Below, in pieces: positions 9,301-16,995 of a stretch of 64,000 nt of DNA (positions within the stretch are counted from its first letter, which is position 1; each line of letters starts with the position of its first letter). The notes below the pieces were generated by a model. That model had not been told where the DNA came from, searched no databases, and saw nothing but the letters and a program-made list of their open reading frames with translations. Source of the stretch: Fuscovulum ytuae (lineage in GTDB: Bacteria > Pseudomonadota > Alphaproteobacteria > Rhodobacterales > Rhodobacteraceae). The translations under genes and the position numbers were made by a program. The stretch spans positions 2,773,001 to 2,837,000 of the forward strand of contig NZ_CP124535.1 of NCBI RefSeq assembly GCF_029953595.1. The letters run 5' to 3'.

Positions 9301-9857
9301 TCCGGGGGCGGTTGGATATCTTGGGCAAGCGGCTGGACCTGACGCAGGCATCCCTCACGCTGGAAGGGGATTTCGTGCCGATGCTGGCGGTGGCGGCATC
9401 GAACCAGAGCGATGGGATCACCAGTTTCGTGCGCATCGACGGGCCTGCGACCGAGCCGGAGGTGAGTTTCACATCCACCCCGGAATTGCCGGAGGAAGAG
9501 GTTCTGTCGCGGCTTTTGTTCGGGCGGGGGATCAATTCTCTTTCGGCCCTGCAAGCGGCGCAATTGGCCAGCGCGGTGGCGACCTTGGCGGGGCGCGGTG
9601 GGATCGGGATTGTCGGGCGGTTGCGCGAAGGGTTCGGGTTGGATGATCTGGATGTGCAGACCGGGGCGGAAGGCGGGGCCACGGTACGGGCGGGGAAATA
9701 CCTGTCCGAGAATGTCTATTCGCAGGTGGAGGTGGATGCCAAAGGGCAAAGCCAGATCAACCTGAACCTTGATGTGACCGACAGCATCACCCTGCGGGGC
9801 AGTGCGGGGTCGGCCGGGGGCACCGGGGTTGGGATCTTTTTCGAAAAGGATTACTGA
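6354..9857 (+). CDS. tamB: Translocation and assembly module inner-membrane protein TamB (DUF490)
   Basis: TamB is the periplasm-spanning partner of TamA, anchored in the inner membrane and forming a long beta-taco groove. The 1167-residue protein starts with a hydrophobic segment (RSFLGVLAFCLLPMGAVAQ). It then consists almost entirely of repetitive beta-strand sequence rich in Gly, Leu and Asp with recurring DLTAR/LTLD-type strands, as expected for AsmA/TamB proteins. The C-terminal 350 residues are the conserved DUF490 domain. Typical segments there include FDLIRGRLDILGKRLDLTQA, PELPEEEVLSRLLFGRG and a terminal NLDVTDSITLRGS...GIFFEKDY. Its ATG shares one base with the tamA stop, indicating translational coupling. 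The 3' end overlaps the converging BrkB gene by 7 bp. Confidence 0.93.
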   Translation: MWGARSFLGVLAFCLLPMGAVAQEDDRDFLTAFLEDNLSGAGRQVTITGFAGALSSRATIDRLTIADDAGVWLSLDGVVLDWSRSALLRGEVNVAELSAREIVLERVPEGEEAPPSPEAGTFALPELPVSISIGRLAAERIVLGEAVLGEAITGRLEASASLAGGEGRTELLLERVDDGPDGRLDLTAAYGNESGLLTLDLLAEEAAGGIAVTKLGIPGAPSARLSVQGEGPVSDFVATVGLVTDGQERLAGTVELLGAEDGGQGFKVDLAGDLAPLWMPDYAAFFGERIALRAEGERSALGVLRLRELDLAAQAITLRGAAVIGADGVPASFDLRGRIALADGSPVLLPVSGEVRVRSVDLDVGYDRAAGEGWTADLVIAGLDQPGLVAERLALDGAGRLWRRDGAVHLGAVLDFAGRGVVPEDAALATALGSEVDGSVVLSWRDGGDGLRLPKIALNGQGYGMEGRAVIAGLDEALEVSGRAEARVDDLARLSGLVGRPLGGAARVVVEGAASPLTGAFDGEVMVEGTDVALGQAQVDALLRGLARIGVSAKRDETGTELRSLSVAAGSLDATAQGRVTSGDLDLTARVDFRDLAALGGGFRGSLVGDLRVTGAPDGARLVLQGRGRDLAVGQTEADRLLQGETVLALDLETGAALTLNRVEVSNPQVMLRAASKGEALDLTARIANLALLLPEFPGPLTVTGTAAQEGGLRLDLRGLGPGGIDARVAGLLRDDGTADLTIAGQAQAGLANAFLAGQLVSGPVRFDLRMNGPAAVSSLSGQVALSGGRISDPSVFFALQDVGVTANLGQGRAQLLGGAALTSGGRIDLGGTVGMVAPFAADLRVGILGAVLRDPELFQTTANGEVTLRGPLTGGAAVGGQIVLSGTEVQIPSTGLGGAADIPDLRHVNEPGAVRETRARAGLLADGPAGGGGGRPFALDLTISAPSQIYIRGRGLDAELGGELRLGGTTAAVVPSGAFDLIRGRLDILGKRLDLTQASLTLEGDFVPMLAVAASNQSDGITSFVRIDGPATEPEVSFTSTPELPEEEVLSRLLFGRGINSLSALQAAQLASAVATLAGRGGIGIVGRLREGFGLDDLDVQTGAEGGATVRAGKYLSENVYSQVEVDAKGQSQINLNLDVTDSITLRGSAGSAGGTGVGIFFEKDY

Positions 9858-10675
9858 TCGGTGGCGCGGCGCGCGCGGGCGGCATCGACGGCGGCCCCCA
9901 GAAGGATCGCGTAGCCCGACAGGTACAGCCAGACGAGCAGCGCCGCGACTGCGCCGATCGAGCCGTAGATGCGGTTATAGGTGTCGAAATTGGCCAGATA
10001 GAGCACCAGCCCTCGCGAGGCTGCGATCCAGATGAGGACGGCCACAAGGATGCCGCGCGTGAAGAGCGGGTGGCTGATCTGGCGATTGAGGCCAAGTCGG
10101 TAGATCAGCGCCACGCCGATGATCACGATCATCAGGCTGATGAGGAGCTGGACGCCTTCCAGGGCCAATGTGGCAAAGGCCCCCAATGGCAGGAAGTTGA
10201 GGATAAGCGGCCCAATCACCGCCGCCATCAGGGCGGCGATGGCAAGGCCCACCATAACGAGGGTCAAGAGCAGCGCGCGCAACTGGTGCCAGTGGCCCGC
10301 GCGGTTGGGCAGGCCGTGGATGGCGTTCAGCCCGCGCATCAGCGCCGCGACCGAGGCGCGCGCTGTCCAGAGGGCGAGGAGGATGGAGATGACGGTGGCA
10401 AGGCCAAGGCCGGATTGCACGGCAAGCAACGCCTCGATCTGATCAGAGATCAGGGTCCAAGCATCGGGGGGGAGGTAGTCGCGGGCAAGTTCAAGTTCCT
10501 GCCGGATCAGGGTGGCATCGGCGAAACTGCCCCAGATGGCGATGACGGCGGCGGCGGCGGGGAAGAGGGCGAGAAAGCCGTAGAAGGCGATGCCTGCGGC
10601 GATGAGGTCCAGCTCTCGTTCATCCGAGAGGTGCCAGAGGTCGCGGAGGATGAGGGGGATGTTGGGCAGCCGCAT
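9851..10675 (-). CDS. YihY/BrkB family inner-membrane protein
   Basis: This is a polytopic inner-membrane protein of the YihY/BrkB family (formerly mis-called ribonuclease BN). Its function is not established, although some members are suspected transporters. The 274-residue product has six or so hydrophobic segments. The family motif region DLIAAGIAFYGFLALFPAAA lies near the N-terminus and YGSIGAVAALLVWLYLSGYA near the C-terminus. The ATG giving MRLPNIPLILRDLWHL is preferred over an in-frame start 30 codons upstream, whose extension is proline/glycine-rich and unlike the family. The gene converges on tamB with a 7-bp overlap, so the two transcripts are antisense at their ends. Confidence 0.85.
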   Translation of the reverse strand: MRLPNIPLILRDLWHLSDERELDLIAAGIAFYGFLALFPAAAAVIAIWGSFADATLIRQELELARDYLPPDAWTLISDQIEALLAVQSGLGLATVISILLALWTARASVAALMRGLNAIHGLPNRAGHWHQLRALLLTLVMVGLAIAALMAAVIGPLILNFLPLGAFATLALEGVQLLISLMIVIIGVALIYRLGLNRQISHPLFTRGILVAVLIWIAASRGLVLYLANFDTYNRIYGSIGAVAALLVWLYLSGYAILLGAAVDAARARRATDQ

Positions 10676-10727
10676 GGGGTGGAGTGTAAGGGGGGATGGG
10701 ATGCGGGGGAAGTGGGGGATAGGAGAG

Positions 10728-10815
10728 ACCCCGCGCCCCGGGGCCTGACCCGAGGCACCGGCCAAAGCTTTAATCAGGATTTGCCGGAGGTCCGGGGTCA
10801 GGCCCGGGACGGGGT
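10728..10815. repeat. Long imperfect inverted repeat upstream of the BrkB gene
   Basis: Arms at 10728-10751 and 10795-10815 share CGGGCCTGACCC and its complement plus flanking CCCCG, around a 43-nt loop. The structure sits between the BrkB gene and the MarR gene. It could be a read-through-limiting hairpin or a degenerate mobile repeat. No coding sequence is seen in the 185-bp gap. Confidence 0.5.
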
Positions 10816-10842
10816 TTTCTGGCGACGGGTGATAGGCCGGAT

Positions 10843-10860
10843 GGCGGGGTGAACCCCGCC
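10843..10860 (-). terminator. Hairpin immediately after the MarR gene
   Basis: GGCGGGGT and ACCCCGCC form a perfect 8-bp stem around a 2-nt loop directly at the stop codon of the MarR-family gene. A T-rich tract is lacking, so termination strength is uncertain. Confidence 0.4.
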
Positions 10861-11322
10861 CTACTCGCCTTCCAGACGTGTCCGCATTTCGCGCAAAACG
10901 GGGAGGACGGCGCGGACGCGGTCGGCGCCTAGGGCCTGCACCACTTCGCCGATCAGGGGGGCGACGGCTTGCACGGCGGCGTCACGGGCGGCCCTTCCCG
11001 CCGGGCTGATGGCCACGAATTTGCGGCGGGCATCATCCCAATCGGGACGGATATGGATGTGGCCCGCCCATTCCAGGCGGGTCAGCGTGTTTGTCATCGC
11101 CCCACGCGTGACGTGGAAGGCGCGGGCAAGCTGCGCGGGGGTGCGTTCGTCATTCACCCGCGCGAGGTGGTTCAGCACGCCGAAATGCGACAGTTCCATC
11201 CCCTTGGGCAGCACCTTGGAGATGCGGTTGCGGGCGAGTTGGTCGGCCATGAACAACTCGCCAAACAGGGCGACGGCGATGTCTTCGGTTTTTTCGACCG
11301 GCTGTTTTTCGGGGGGCTTCAT
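10861..11322 (-). CDS. MarR-family transcriptional regulator
   Basis: This is a 153-residue winged-helix DNA-binding protein of the MarR family, predicted to act as a dimeric, ligand- or redox-responsive regulator. The recognition-helix region TPAQLARAFHVTRGAMTNTL and the wing segment HIHIRPDWDDARRKFVAISP are both visible. The start overlaps the stop of the upstream amidase gene by 4 bp (ATGA), so it is the last gene of the grxC-amidase-marR operon. Because it is cotranscribed with a glutaredoxin and an amidase, a stress- or redox-linked role is possible, but the target is unknown. Confidence 0.88.
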   Translation of the reverse strand: MKPPEKQPVEKTEDIAVALFGELFMADQLARNRISKVLPKGMELSHFGVLNHLARVNDERTPAQLARAFHVTRGAMTNTLTRLEWAGHIHIRPDWDDARRKFVAISPAGRAARDAAVQAVAPLIGEVVQALGADRVRAVLPVLREMRTRLEGE

Positions 11323-12155
11323 GAGCCGGGCCCCGTGAAATCGCGGTCGTGAGACAGGGAGGGGATGCGGGCGCGGGCCTTTGCCACCTCGGCCAGATCA
11401 AGATCGACGAAGGTGACGCCGGGTTCGGTGCCTGCGTCTGACAGAACCTCTCCCCATGGGGCGATGGCGAGGGAATGGCCGTGGGTTCGGCGGCCCTTGC
11501 CATCTTTTTCCGGGTGAAAGCCGGTCTGGGCGGGGGCGAGGATGAAGCAGCCGGTTTCAATCGCGCGGGCACGGAGCAGGGTTTCCCAATGCGCGGCGCC
11601 GGTGATGTGGTTGAAAGCGGCGGGGACGGTGATGATCTGCGCGCCCGATTGCGCAAGGCGGCGGTAAAGATGGGGGAAGCGGACGTCGTAGCAGACGGTC
11701 AGGCCGATCTTGGCAAAGGGCGTTTCGGCCAAGATGGCGCGATTGCCGGGGCGGTAGCCTGCGGATTCGCGGTAAACCTCGGTCTCGGACACGTTCACGT
11801 CGAACATGTGGATCTTGTCGTAGCGGGCGGCGATGCCGCCGTCTGGCGCTATCAGGAAGGAGCGGTTGGCGAAGCGGCCGTCTTCGTCTTGGGTCAGAAG
11901 GCCAAGCGAGCCGATCAGCAGCCAGATGCCGTGCTTGGCAGCCGCGTCGCGCAGCGCGGCGAGGGTGGGATCGGTTTCCTCGGGGTGCAAAAGCGTCCGC
12001 AGGCGGGCGCGGTTGGACGACAGGGCGTTGGTGCATTCCGGTGTCAGCACGAAGCCCGCGCCGCCAGAAGCGGCGGCGGCGATGTGCGACAGGGTGATCG
12101 GCAGATTTTCCGCCGGATCATCCGTTACGGTAAGTTGCACCAAGCCCGCGCGCAT
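11319..12155 (-). CDS. Carbon-nitrogen hydrolase (nitrilase superfamily, Nit2/omega-amidase-like)
   Basis: The 278-residue protein has the nitrilase-superfamily Glu-Lys-Cys triad: Glu in FVLTPECTNAL, Lys in YDKIHMFDV and the nucleophile Cys in GLTVCYDVRFPHLYR. The sequence pattern resembles the Nit1/Nit2 branch, whose members hydrolyse deaminated glutathione or alpha-ketoglutaramate and related omega-amides in the cytoplasm. Its start codon overlaps the stop of grxC, and its own stop overlaps the marR start, so three genes are translationally coupled. Association with a glutaredoxin fits a deaminated-glutathione repair role (inference). Exact substrate cannot be read from sequence. Confidence 0.88.
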   Translation of the reverse strand: MRAGLVQLTVTDDPAENLPITLSHIAAAASGGAGFVLTPECTNALSSNRARLRTLLHPEETDPTLAALRDAAAKHGIWLLIGSLGLLTQDEDGRFANRSFLIAPDGGIAARYDKIHMFDVNVSETEVYRESAGYRPGNRAILAETPFAKIGLTVCYDVRFPHLYRRLAQSGAQIITVPAAFNHITGAAHWETLLRARAIETGCFILAPAQTGFHPEKDGKGRRTHGHSLAIAPWGEVLSDAGTEPGVTFVDLDLAEVAKARARIPSLSHDRDFTGPGS

Positions 12156-12418
12156 CAGGCCAGCATCGGGTCGAGTTTTCCATCCGCCTCCAATGCGTGG
12201 AGGTCGTCGCAGCCACCGACATGGGTGCCGCCGATGAAAATCTGCGGGACGGTGCGGCGGCCTTTTGCCCGCGTTGTCATCGTATCGCGCAGCGCGGGGT
12301 CACGACTGACATCGATTTCGGTGAAGGCCACGCCCTTCTTGGTCAGCAGCCGTTTTGCGGCGTGGCAATAGGGGCAGATCGGGGTGGTGTAGATTTCGAC
12401 GGGTTTCACGGGATGCAT
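12155..12418 (-). CDS. grxC: Glutaredoxin 3
   Basis: This small 87-residue glutathione-dependent dithiol oxidoreductase carries the active site CPYC at residues 14-17 (TTPICPYCHAAKRLL). The TVPQIFIGG motif with the cis-proline and the C-terminal GGCDDL glutathione-binding motif are present. It reduces protein disulfides and glutathionylated proteins, and supplies ribonucleotide reductase in related bacteria. It heads the operon with the amidase and MarR regulator, overlapping the amidase start by one base. Length and motif spacing are exactly those of GrxC. Confidence 0.95.
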   Translation of the reverse strand: MHPVKPVEIYTTPICPYCHAAKRLLTKKGVAFTEIDVSRDPALRDTMTTRAKGRRTVPQIFIGGTHVGGCDDLHALEADGKLDPMLA

Positions 12419-12460
12419 CCTTGGCGGCGACGGGGCGGCGTTGGGCCGAACTATAGGGAT

Positions 12461-13174
12461 TTAGGCATCCTTAGCAACGCGGGCCAGCACGGCAATGGAT
12501 ACCCGCCTTGCACCCGCTGCAAGGCAGGCCTCTGTCGCGGCGGCAAGGGTGGCGCCGGAGGTCATCACGTCGTCGATCAGCAGCACCTCTGCCCCCTTCA
12601 GGCGCGGCGCATGGCGGGGATGGGCGCGAATCGCGCCAGTGACGTTACGAAAGCGGGCGTCGCGGTCGCGCCCATCTTGCGTGGGGGTGCGGCGGGGGCG
12701 GATCAAGAGGTCCGGGATATGGGGCAAGTCTGCGGCCTTGGCGAGCGCTGCGGAAAGCAGAGCGGATTGGTTATAGCGGCGGCGAAAGAGCCGAAACCAG
12801 TGCAGTGGGATGGGGGCCACGATCATGCCGGGGCGCAGGATTGGTTGGGCTGCACGATAGAGCCAGCGGGCCGCTGGTTGGGCCAGATCGGTGCGGTCGC
12901 CGTGTTTCAGGGCAAGCGTGAGGTTGCGCGCCCTGTCACGGTAAACCAGCGCGGCGCGGCCCTGATCCCATGGGCGGGCCAGCGTGAGGCAGTCGTCGCA
13001 ATGCACGGTGGCGTCATCCTCGCCGGGAAGGGGGGTGCCGCAGCTGTCGCAGACAAGGCCCGTGATGAAGGGTGTATCGCGCCAGCAATCGGGGCAGAGG
13101 GCGAAGACGCTTTCCACCAGCCCGCCGCAGGACAGGCATTGCGGCGGATAGAGAAGATGGAGAGCCGCTTGCAT
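12461..13174 (-). CDS. ComF-family phosphoribosyltransferase-like protein
   Basis: The 237-residue protein has an N-terminal zinc-ribbon-like region with CxxC pairs (CLSCGG, CPDCW, CDSCG, CDDCL). A type I phosphoribosyltransferase domain follows with the PRPP loop VLLIDDVMTSGATLAAA. In naturally competent bacteria ComF takes part in DNA uptake; in Rhodobacterales a homologue is usually present without proven function. The ATG used (MQAALHLLYPPQCLSC) has AGGGA upstream, and in-frame codons further upstream would run into the divergent methyltransferase promoter. Only 31 bp separate it from that gene, so the two share a promoter region. Confidence 0.88.
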   Translation of the reverse strand: MQAALHLLYPPQCLSCGGLVESVFALCPDCWRDTPFITGLVCDSCGTPLPGEDDATVHCDDCLTLARPWDQGRAALVYRDRARNLTLALKHGDRTDLAQPAARWLYRAAQPILRPGMIVAPIPLHWFRLFRRRYNQSALLSAALAKAADLPHIPDLLIRPRRTPTQDGRDRDARFRNVTGAIRAHPRHAPRLKGAEVLLIDDVMTSGATLAAATEACLAAGARRVSIAVLARVAKDA

Positions 13175-13205
13175 TCTGTTTCCCTTTCTGGCGAAGGTCC
13201 GCGTC

Positions 13206-14033
13206 ATGCAAACGCCACCCCTGATGACCGACCGCCCTGCCCTGCTGCGCAACCGCGCCCGTACCGAAGAGGGCGCGCTGTTTCTGCATGATGAAGTGCG
13301 TGCTGAGGTGGAGGAGAGACTCGCAGAGGTTAACAGACGGTTTACGTCGCCTGCCGTGGTGACGGGTTTCCCGCAGGTTTGGGCTCTGCCGGGGGCGGTG
13401 GTGGTGCCGGATGAGGATGTGCTGCCTTTGGGGGTGCAAGGTCACGATCTGGTGATCCATGCTTTGGCCTTGCATTGGGCGAATGATCCGGTCGGGCAGT
13501 TGGTGCAGTGCCGCCGCGCGCTGCGTTCGGATGGGCTGTTTCTGGGGTTTCTGTTCGGGGGGCAGACGCTGGCCGAGTTGCGGGCCTGTCTTGCGCAGGC
13601 CGAGGCCGAGGTGACAGGGGGGCTGTCGCCGCGCGTGCTGCCGATGGGGGAAATCCGCGATCTGGGCGCGCTGTTGCAGCGGGCGGGATTTGCCCTTCCT
13701 GTGGCCGACAGTTTCACGAAAACCGTGACTTACGCGGATGCCTTTGCCTTGATGCGCGATCTGCGGGCCATGGGTGAGGGGAATGCGTTGATGGCGCGGT
13801 TGCGCAGGCCCACGCAGCGGGCGGTGATGGCGCGGGCGGCGGCGCTCTATCAGGCGCATCATGCCGGGGCGGATGGGCGCATAAGCGCCACGTTCGAGAT
13901 CATTTGCCTGACGGGATGGGCGCCGGATGACAGCCAGCAAAAGCCGCTGCGCCCCGGTTCGGCTGCCCAAAGATTGGCCGATGCGCTGGGAACAGACGAG
14001 CTGCGACTGCCTGACAGGGCCGGGGACGGTTGA
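13206..14033 (+). CDS. NDUFAF5-like class I SAM-dependent methyltransferase
   Basis: The 275-residue protein resembles the BioC/NDUFAF5 branch of class I methyltransferases. The sequence DLVIHALALHWANDPVGQLV corresponds to motif post-II, and the C-terminal LRPGSAAQRLADALG is characteristic of NDUFAF5, an assembly factor for respiratory complex I in mitochondria. NDUFAF5 hydroxylates an arginine of the NDUFS7 subunit rather than methylating. A bacterial homologue in an alphaproteobacterium could do the same for NuoB (inference). The canonical glycine-rich motif I is not obvious in the region around VVTGFPQVWALPGA. An alternative start six codons downstream (MTDRPALL) is possible. It precedes hemH with a 57-bp gap. 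Confidence 0.8.
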   Translation: MQTPPLMTDRPALLRNRARTEEGALFLHDEVRAEVEERLAEVNRRFTSPAVVTGFPQVWALPGAVVVPDEDVLPLGVQGHDLVIHALALHWANDPVGQLVQCRRALRSDGLFLGFLFGGQTLAELRACLAQAEAEVTGGLSPRVLPMGEIRDLGALLQRAGFALPVADSFTKTVTYADAFALMRDLRAMGEGNALMARLRRPTQRAVMARAAALYQAHHAGADGRISATFEIICLTGWAPDDSQQKPLRPGSAAQRLADALGTDELRLPDRAGDG

Positions 14034-14090
14034 CCCCGGCCAATAAGCCTATATGTCCCGCGCAATATTCGGGAATCTGAAGGAAACGTG

Positions 14091-15200
14091 ATGCTGGATG
14101 CCAAGCCTTCGACGCAGGGTGCCGTGATGGGCCATGACGCGGGCATGATCCATCCTGGGAAGGGGCGTCTTGCCCATGCCGGGCCGGACCATCCGCCCGT
14201 CCGCCGGGCGAAGATCGGGGTGCTGCTGGCCAATCTTGGGACGCCGGACAATTACGACTATTGGTCGATGCGGCGCTATTTGAACGAGTTTCTGTCGGAC
14301 AAGCGGGTGGTCGATTATTCGGCATGGATATGGCAGCCGCTGTTGCAGCTGGTGATCCTGTCCAAGCGGCCGTTTTCGTCAGGCGCGAATTACAAGCTGA
14401 TTTGGAACCATGACCTGAACGAAAGCCCCCTGCTGACAATCACCAAGGACCAGACCCGTAAGATCGGCGAAGCGATCGCCGGGCGGTATGGCGATGAGAT
14501 CATGGTGGATTTCTGCATGCGCTATGGCAATCCTTCGACGGAATCGAAGGTAAGGGCGATGGTCGAGGCGGGCTGCGAGAAGATCCTCTTCTTCCCGCTT
14601 TATCCGCATTATGCGGGCGCGACCTCGGCCACGGCGAATGACCAATTCTTTCGCGCGTTGATGAAGGAAAAGCGCCAGCCTGCGGTGCGGACGGTGCCGG
14701 AATATTTCGACCATCCGCTGTATATCGAGGCTTTGGCGCAATCGGTTGAGAAGGCTTATGCCGCGCTGGATCACAAGCCCGATGTGCTGGTTGCGTCCTA
14801 TCATGGGATGCCGAAGCGGTATCTGATGTCGGGTGACCCCTATCATTGCCAATGTGCCAAAACCTCGCGCCTGTTGCGGGAGCGGCTTGGGTGGGAGAAG
14901 GGGTCGATCGACACGACCTTCCAATCCGTCTTTGGCCCCGAAGAATGGCTGCGCCCCTATACGGTGGAGCATGTGGCCGAATTGGCCAAGCAGGGGAAGA
15001 AGAAGATCGCGGTGATTGCGCCGGCGTTTTCAGCGGATTGCATCGAAACGCTGGAAGAGATCAACGGCGAGATCCGCGAGGCGTTCGAGCATGAGGGGGG
15101 TGAGGTGTTCACCTATATCCCCTGCCTGAACGATGACGAGCCGCATATCGAGGCGCTTGTCGCGGTGATCGAGGAAAATCTTACGGGCTGGCTGCGCTAA
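14091..15200 (+). CDS. hemH: Ferrochelatase
   Basis: HemH inserts ferrous iron into protoporphyrin IX in the last step of protoheme synthesis. The 369-residue protein shows the family motifs KIGVLLANLGTPDNYDYW, FFPLYPHYAGATSA (with the conserved active-site His) and VLVASYHGMPKRYLMSGDPY. The FQSVFGPEEWLRPYT segment and the conserved Glu-rich C-terminal helix (CIETLEEINGEIREAF) follow. The Cys pair in HCQCAK and the later Cys residues are seen in alphaproteobacterial enzymes, some of which bind a [2Fe-2S] cluster. ATG is preceded by AAGGAAAC; a GTG one codon earlier is an alternative. A strong bidirectional hairpin follows the gene. Confidence 0.96.
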   Translation: MLDAKPSTQGAVMGHDAGMIHPGKGRLAHAGPDHPPVRRAKIGVLLANLGTPDNYDYWSMRRYLNEFLSDKRVVDYSAWIWQPLLQLVILSKRPFSSGANYKLIWNHDLNESPLLTITKDQTRKIGEAIAGRYGDEIMVDFCMRYGNPSTESKVRAMVEAGCEKILFFPLYPHYAGATSATANDQFFRALMKEKRQPAVRTVPEYFDHPLYIEALAQSVEKAYAALDHKPDVLVASYHGMPKRYLMSGDPYHCQCAKTSRLLRERLGWEKGSIDTTFQSVFGPEEWLRPYTVEHVAELAKQGKKKIAVIAPAFSADCIETLEEINGEIREAFEHEGGEVFTYIPCLNDDEPHIEALVAVIEENLTGWLR

Positions 15201-15228
15201 AGCGCAGCCGACCTTGGGGATCGGCAAA

Positions 15229-15267
15229 AGGAAAAGGGTCGACGAATTGCTTCGTCGACCCTTTCCT
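15229..15267. terminator. Bidirectional rho-independent-like terminator after hemH
   Basis: A 17-bp stem (AGGAAAAGGGTCGACGAA with one bulged A, 4-nt TTGC loop, then its complement) lies between the convergent hemH and small-protein genes. A-rich and T-rich flanks on the two arms allow function in both directions. Confidence 0.8.
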
Positions 15268-15284
15268 GTACGCGATCCGACAGA

Positions 15285-15464
15285 TCAGTTCGAGGCAGCA
15301 GCCGCGATGACCAGCAGGAGCAGCAGCGGAACGATGATGCCGCCAGCCGAGGACGACGTGTTCGCTTCGACAACTTCCGGTTCCATGACCGGTTCAGCCA
15401 TGCCGCCGGCGAAGGCGGTCGAGGCGGCGACCGTCAGAGCGGCAGCGAGCGCGAGTTTCTTCAT
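15285..15464 (-). CDS. Small secreted/membrane protein of 59 residues, function unknown
   Basis: The product starts MKKLALAAALTVAASTAFAGG, a textbook Sec signal peptide. An acidic, proline-containing linker (MAEPVMEPEVVEANTSSSAG) follows, and then a single hydrophobic helix GGIIVPLLLLLVIAAAASN at the C-terminus. GGAGG stands 5 nt before the ATG. Codon bias matches the neighbours, supporting real translation. The architecture (signal peptide, short periplasmic linker, C-terminal membrane anchor) suggests a tiny tail-anchored periplasmic protein. I recall similar short proteins in Rhodobacterales but cannot name a function. It shares a terminator with the convergent hemH. Confidence 0.75.
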   Translation of the reverse strand: MKKLALAAALTVAASTAFAGGMAEPVMEPEVVEANTSSSAGGIIVPLLLLLVIAAAASN

Positions 15465-15609
15465 GTTAACCTCCAGTTATTGCATGACGACGAATGTTGC
15501 AGAGGCGACGCCATGCACCCAAGATATACCTCGTGGCCCCTGTTAAGCAGCAACCTAGGCGGAATGCAACTTGCTGCTTGCGTGACGCGCGCCGTTCCGC
15601 CGCTTTTCG

Positions 15610-16212
15610 TCAAATTAGCAACACTTGCGTACCGACTTGCGCGAAGGCGAACAATTCTTGAATGTGCTCGTTGTAGAGGCCCACGCAACCGTTCGATGAA
15701 CGACGCCCGATCTTGCGCGTGTCATGGGTACCGTGGATGCGATAGTAGGTCCATGACAGGTAGAGCGCATGGGTGCCAAGCGGGTTGTCTGGAGACCCGC
15801 CTTCCACCACTTCGGGCCATTCGGGGTTGCGTTCGCGCATCGCGGGTGTGGGCCGCCACGTGGGCGCGACGACCTTTTGCACCACCTCGGTCCGGCCACG
15901 ACGGGTGAGGTCTTCGGACAGGGGGACAGAGGTCGGGTAAAGGCGGTAGATCGACTGATCCTCGGACCAGAAATGCAGGGCGCGCGAGGTCAGATCGACA
16001 AGGATCGCGCCTTTGCGGGTGTTGTCGAAATAGCTTTGCCAATCCAGCATGCGGAAGCTGGAGGCGTTGTTGCGCACCGAACTGGAGGCACCGGGAAGAA
16101 TTTCGGTGGAGCCTTCCATCGCGGCGGCAGGAAGGGCGGCGGCGGCCCCGATGGCGGCGGCCCCGGCAATGAAGTGGCGGCGGCCCATGGGCGGCCTGCG
16201 GTCGGCAGTCAT
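15610..16212 (-). CDS. L,D-transpeptidase (YkuD domain) with Tat signal
   Basis: The 200-residue periplasmic enzyme is predicted to form 3-3 peptidoglycan cross-links or attach proteins to the wall. A twin-arginine signal (GRRHFIAGAAAIGAAAALPA) leads into a YkuD domain with the catalytic motif HGTHDTRKIGRRSSNGCVGL, holding the conserved His and the nucleophilic Cys. The protein ends soon after (VGTQVLLI), the normal end for this family. It is divergent from the CAP-domain lipoprotein gene, beyond which lies a second L,D-transpeptidase, giving a small cell-wall cluster. An alternative start at the second Met (MGRRHF) would place the Tat motif closer to the N-terminus. Confidence 0.9.
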   Translation of the reverse strand: MTADRRPPMGRRHFIAGAAAIGAAAALPAAAMEGSTEILPGASSSVRNNASSFRMLDWQSYFDNTRKGAILVDLTSRALHFWSEDQSIYRLYPTSVPLSEDLTRRGRTEVVQKVVAPTWRPTPAMRERNPEWPEVVEGGSPDNPLGTHALYLSWTYYRIHGTHDTRKIGRRSSNGCVGLYNEHIQELFAFAQVGTQVLLI

Positions 16213-16411
16213 CTGCTTGCCTCGTTTCTTGGTTGTGGCTTTGCGGGCGTGATAGCGATTTTGCCCAGTTTCGGCAAATCAAACGCGCGTCAGTCGGCAA
16301 AGGGCCGCAGGAAACCCCTGTCACGGAGAGTTGGGTTTGAACTGCAACCGCGCTTTCGATAAAGAGCGGCACAAAGAACCGGCGCTGCGGCGCATGAGGG
16401 GCGGGCAGGAC

Positions 16412-16975
16412 ATGAACAGACGGACGATGCTGATGCTGGGCGGTGCTGCGGCGGCGCTGGCGGCCTGTAGCCCCACAATGGGTGCAGGCCCGAAGCTGGG
16501 ACCGGATGGCAAACCCCTGCCGCAGGTCTATCCTACGGCGGCGCAGGGGGCGGGGACGATCGAATATCGGCTGCTGGATTCCGTCAATGCCTTGCGGCAG
16601 GCGCGGGGTCTGGGTCAACTGACGCTGAACGCGCAGTTGAATGCGGCGGCGGCGACTCATGCGCGCGACATGTCGGTGCAGAACCGGCCTTGGCATTTCG
16701 GGTCTGACGGGTCGTCGCCTTTGGTGCGGGTGCAGCGCGTGGGGTATACCGGCAAGCTGCTGGGTGAGTTGATTTCAGAAACCTACGAGACGGAGTTGGA
16801 GACGCTGGCCACGTGGATGGAAAGCCCCGACATGCGCAACGTGATCCTTGATCCGGCGGCGACGGAATTGGGCTTTGCATGGTTTCAGGAACCCAATGGC
16901 AAGATCTGGTGGACCCTCGTTACCGGGACGAGCGGGGGCTTTGGCGGGTTCCAGAGCGCGGCATTTAACGGCTAG
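16412..16975 (+). CDS. CAP-domain (SCP/PR1-like) lipoprotein
   Basis: The 187-residue protein has a lipoprotein signal ending in the lipobox LAAC (MNRRTMLMLGGAAAALAAC), so it should be anchored to a membrane facing the periplasm. The rest is a CAP domain: LLDSVNALRQARGLGQLTLN, then AAATHARDMSVQNRPWHFGS, where the His residues typical of the CAP cavity appear, and TLATWMESPDMRNVILDP. CAP proteins of bacteria are poorly characterised; roles in cell-wall or metal binding have been suggested. It lies between two L,D-transpeptidase genes. The chosen ATG gives the signal peptide directly; in-frame ATGs upstream add non-signal residues. Confidence 0.88.
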   Translation: MNRRTMLMLGGAAAALAACSPTMGAGPKLGPDGKPLPQVYPTAAQGAGTIEYRLLDSVNALRQARGLGQLTLNAQLNAAAATHARDMSVQNRPWHFGSDGSSPLVRVQRVGYTGKLLGELISETYETELETLATWMESPDMRNVILDPAATELGFAWFQEPNGKIWWTLVTGTSGGFGGFQSAAFNG

Positions 16976-16995
16976 GGCCGTGCAGCCTGCCCCGA

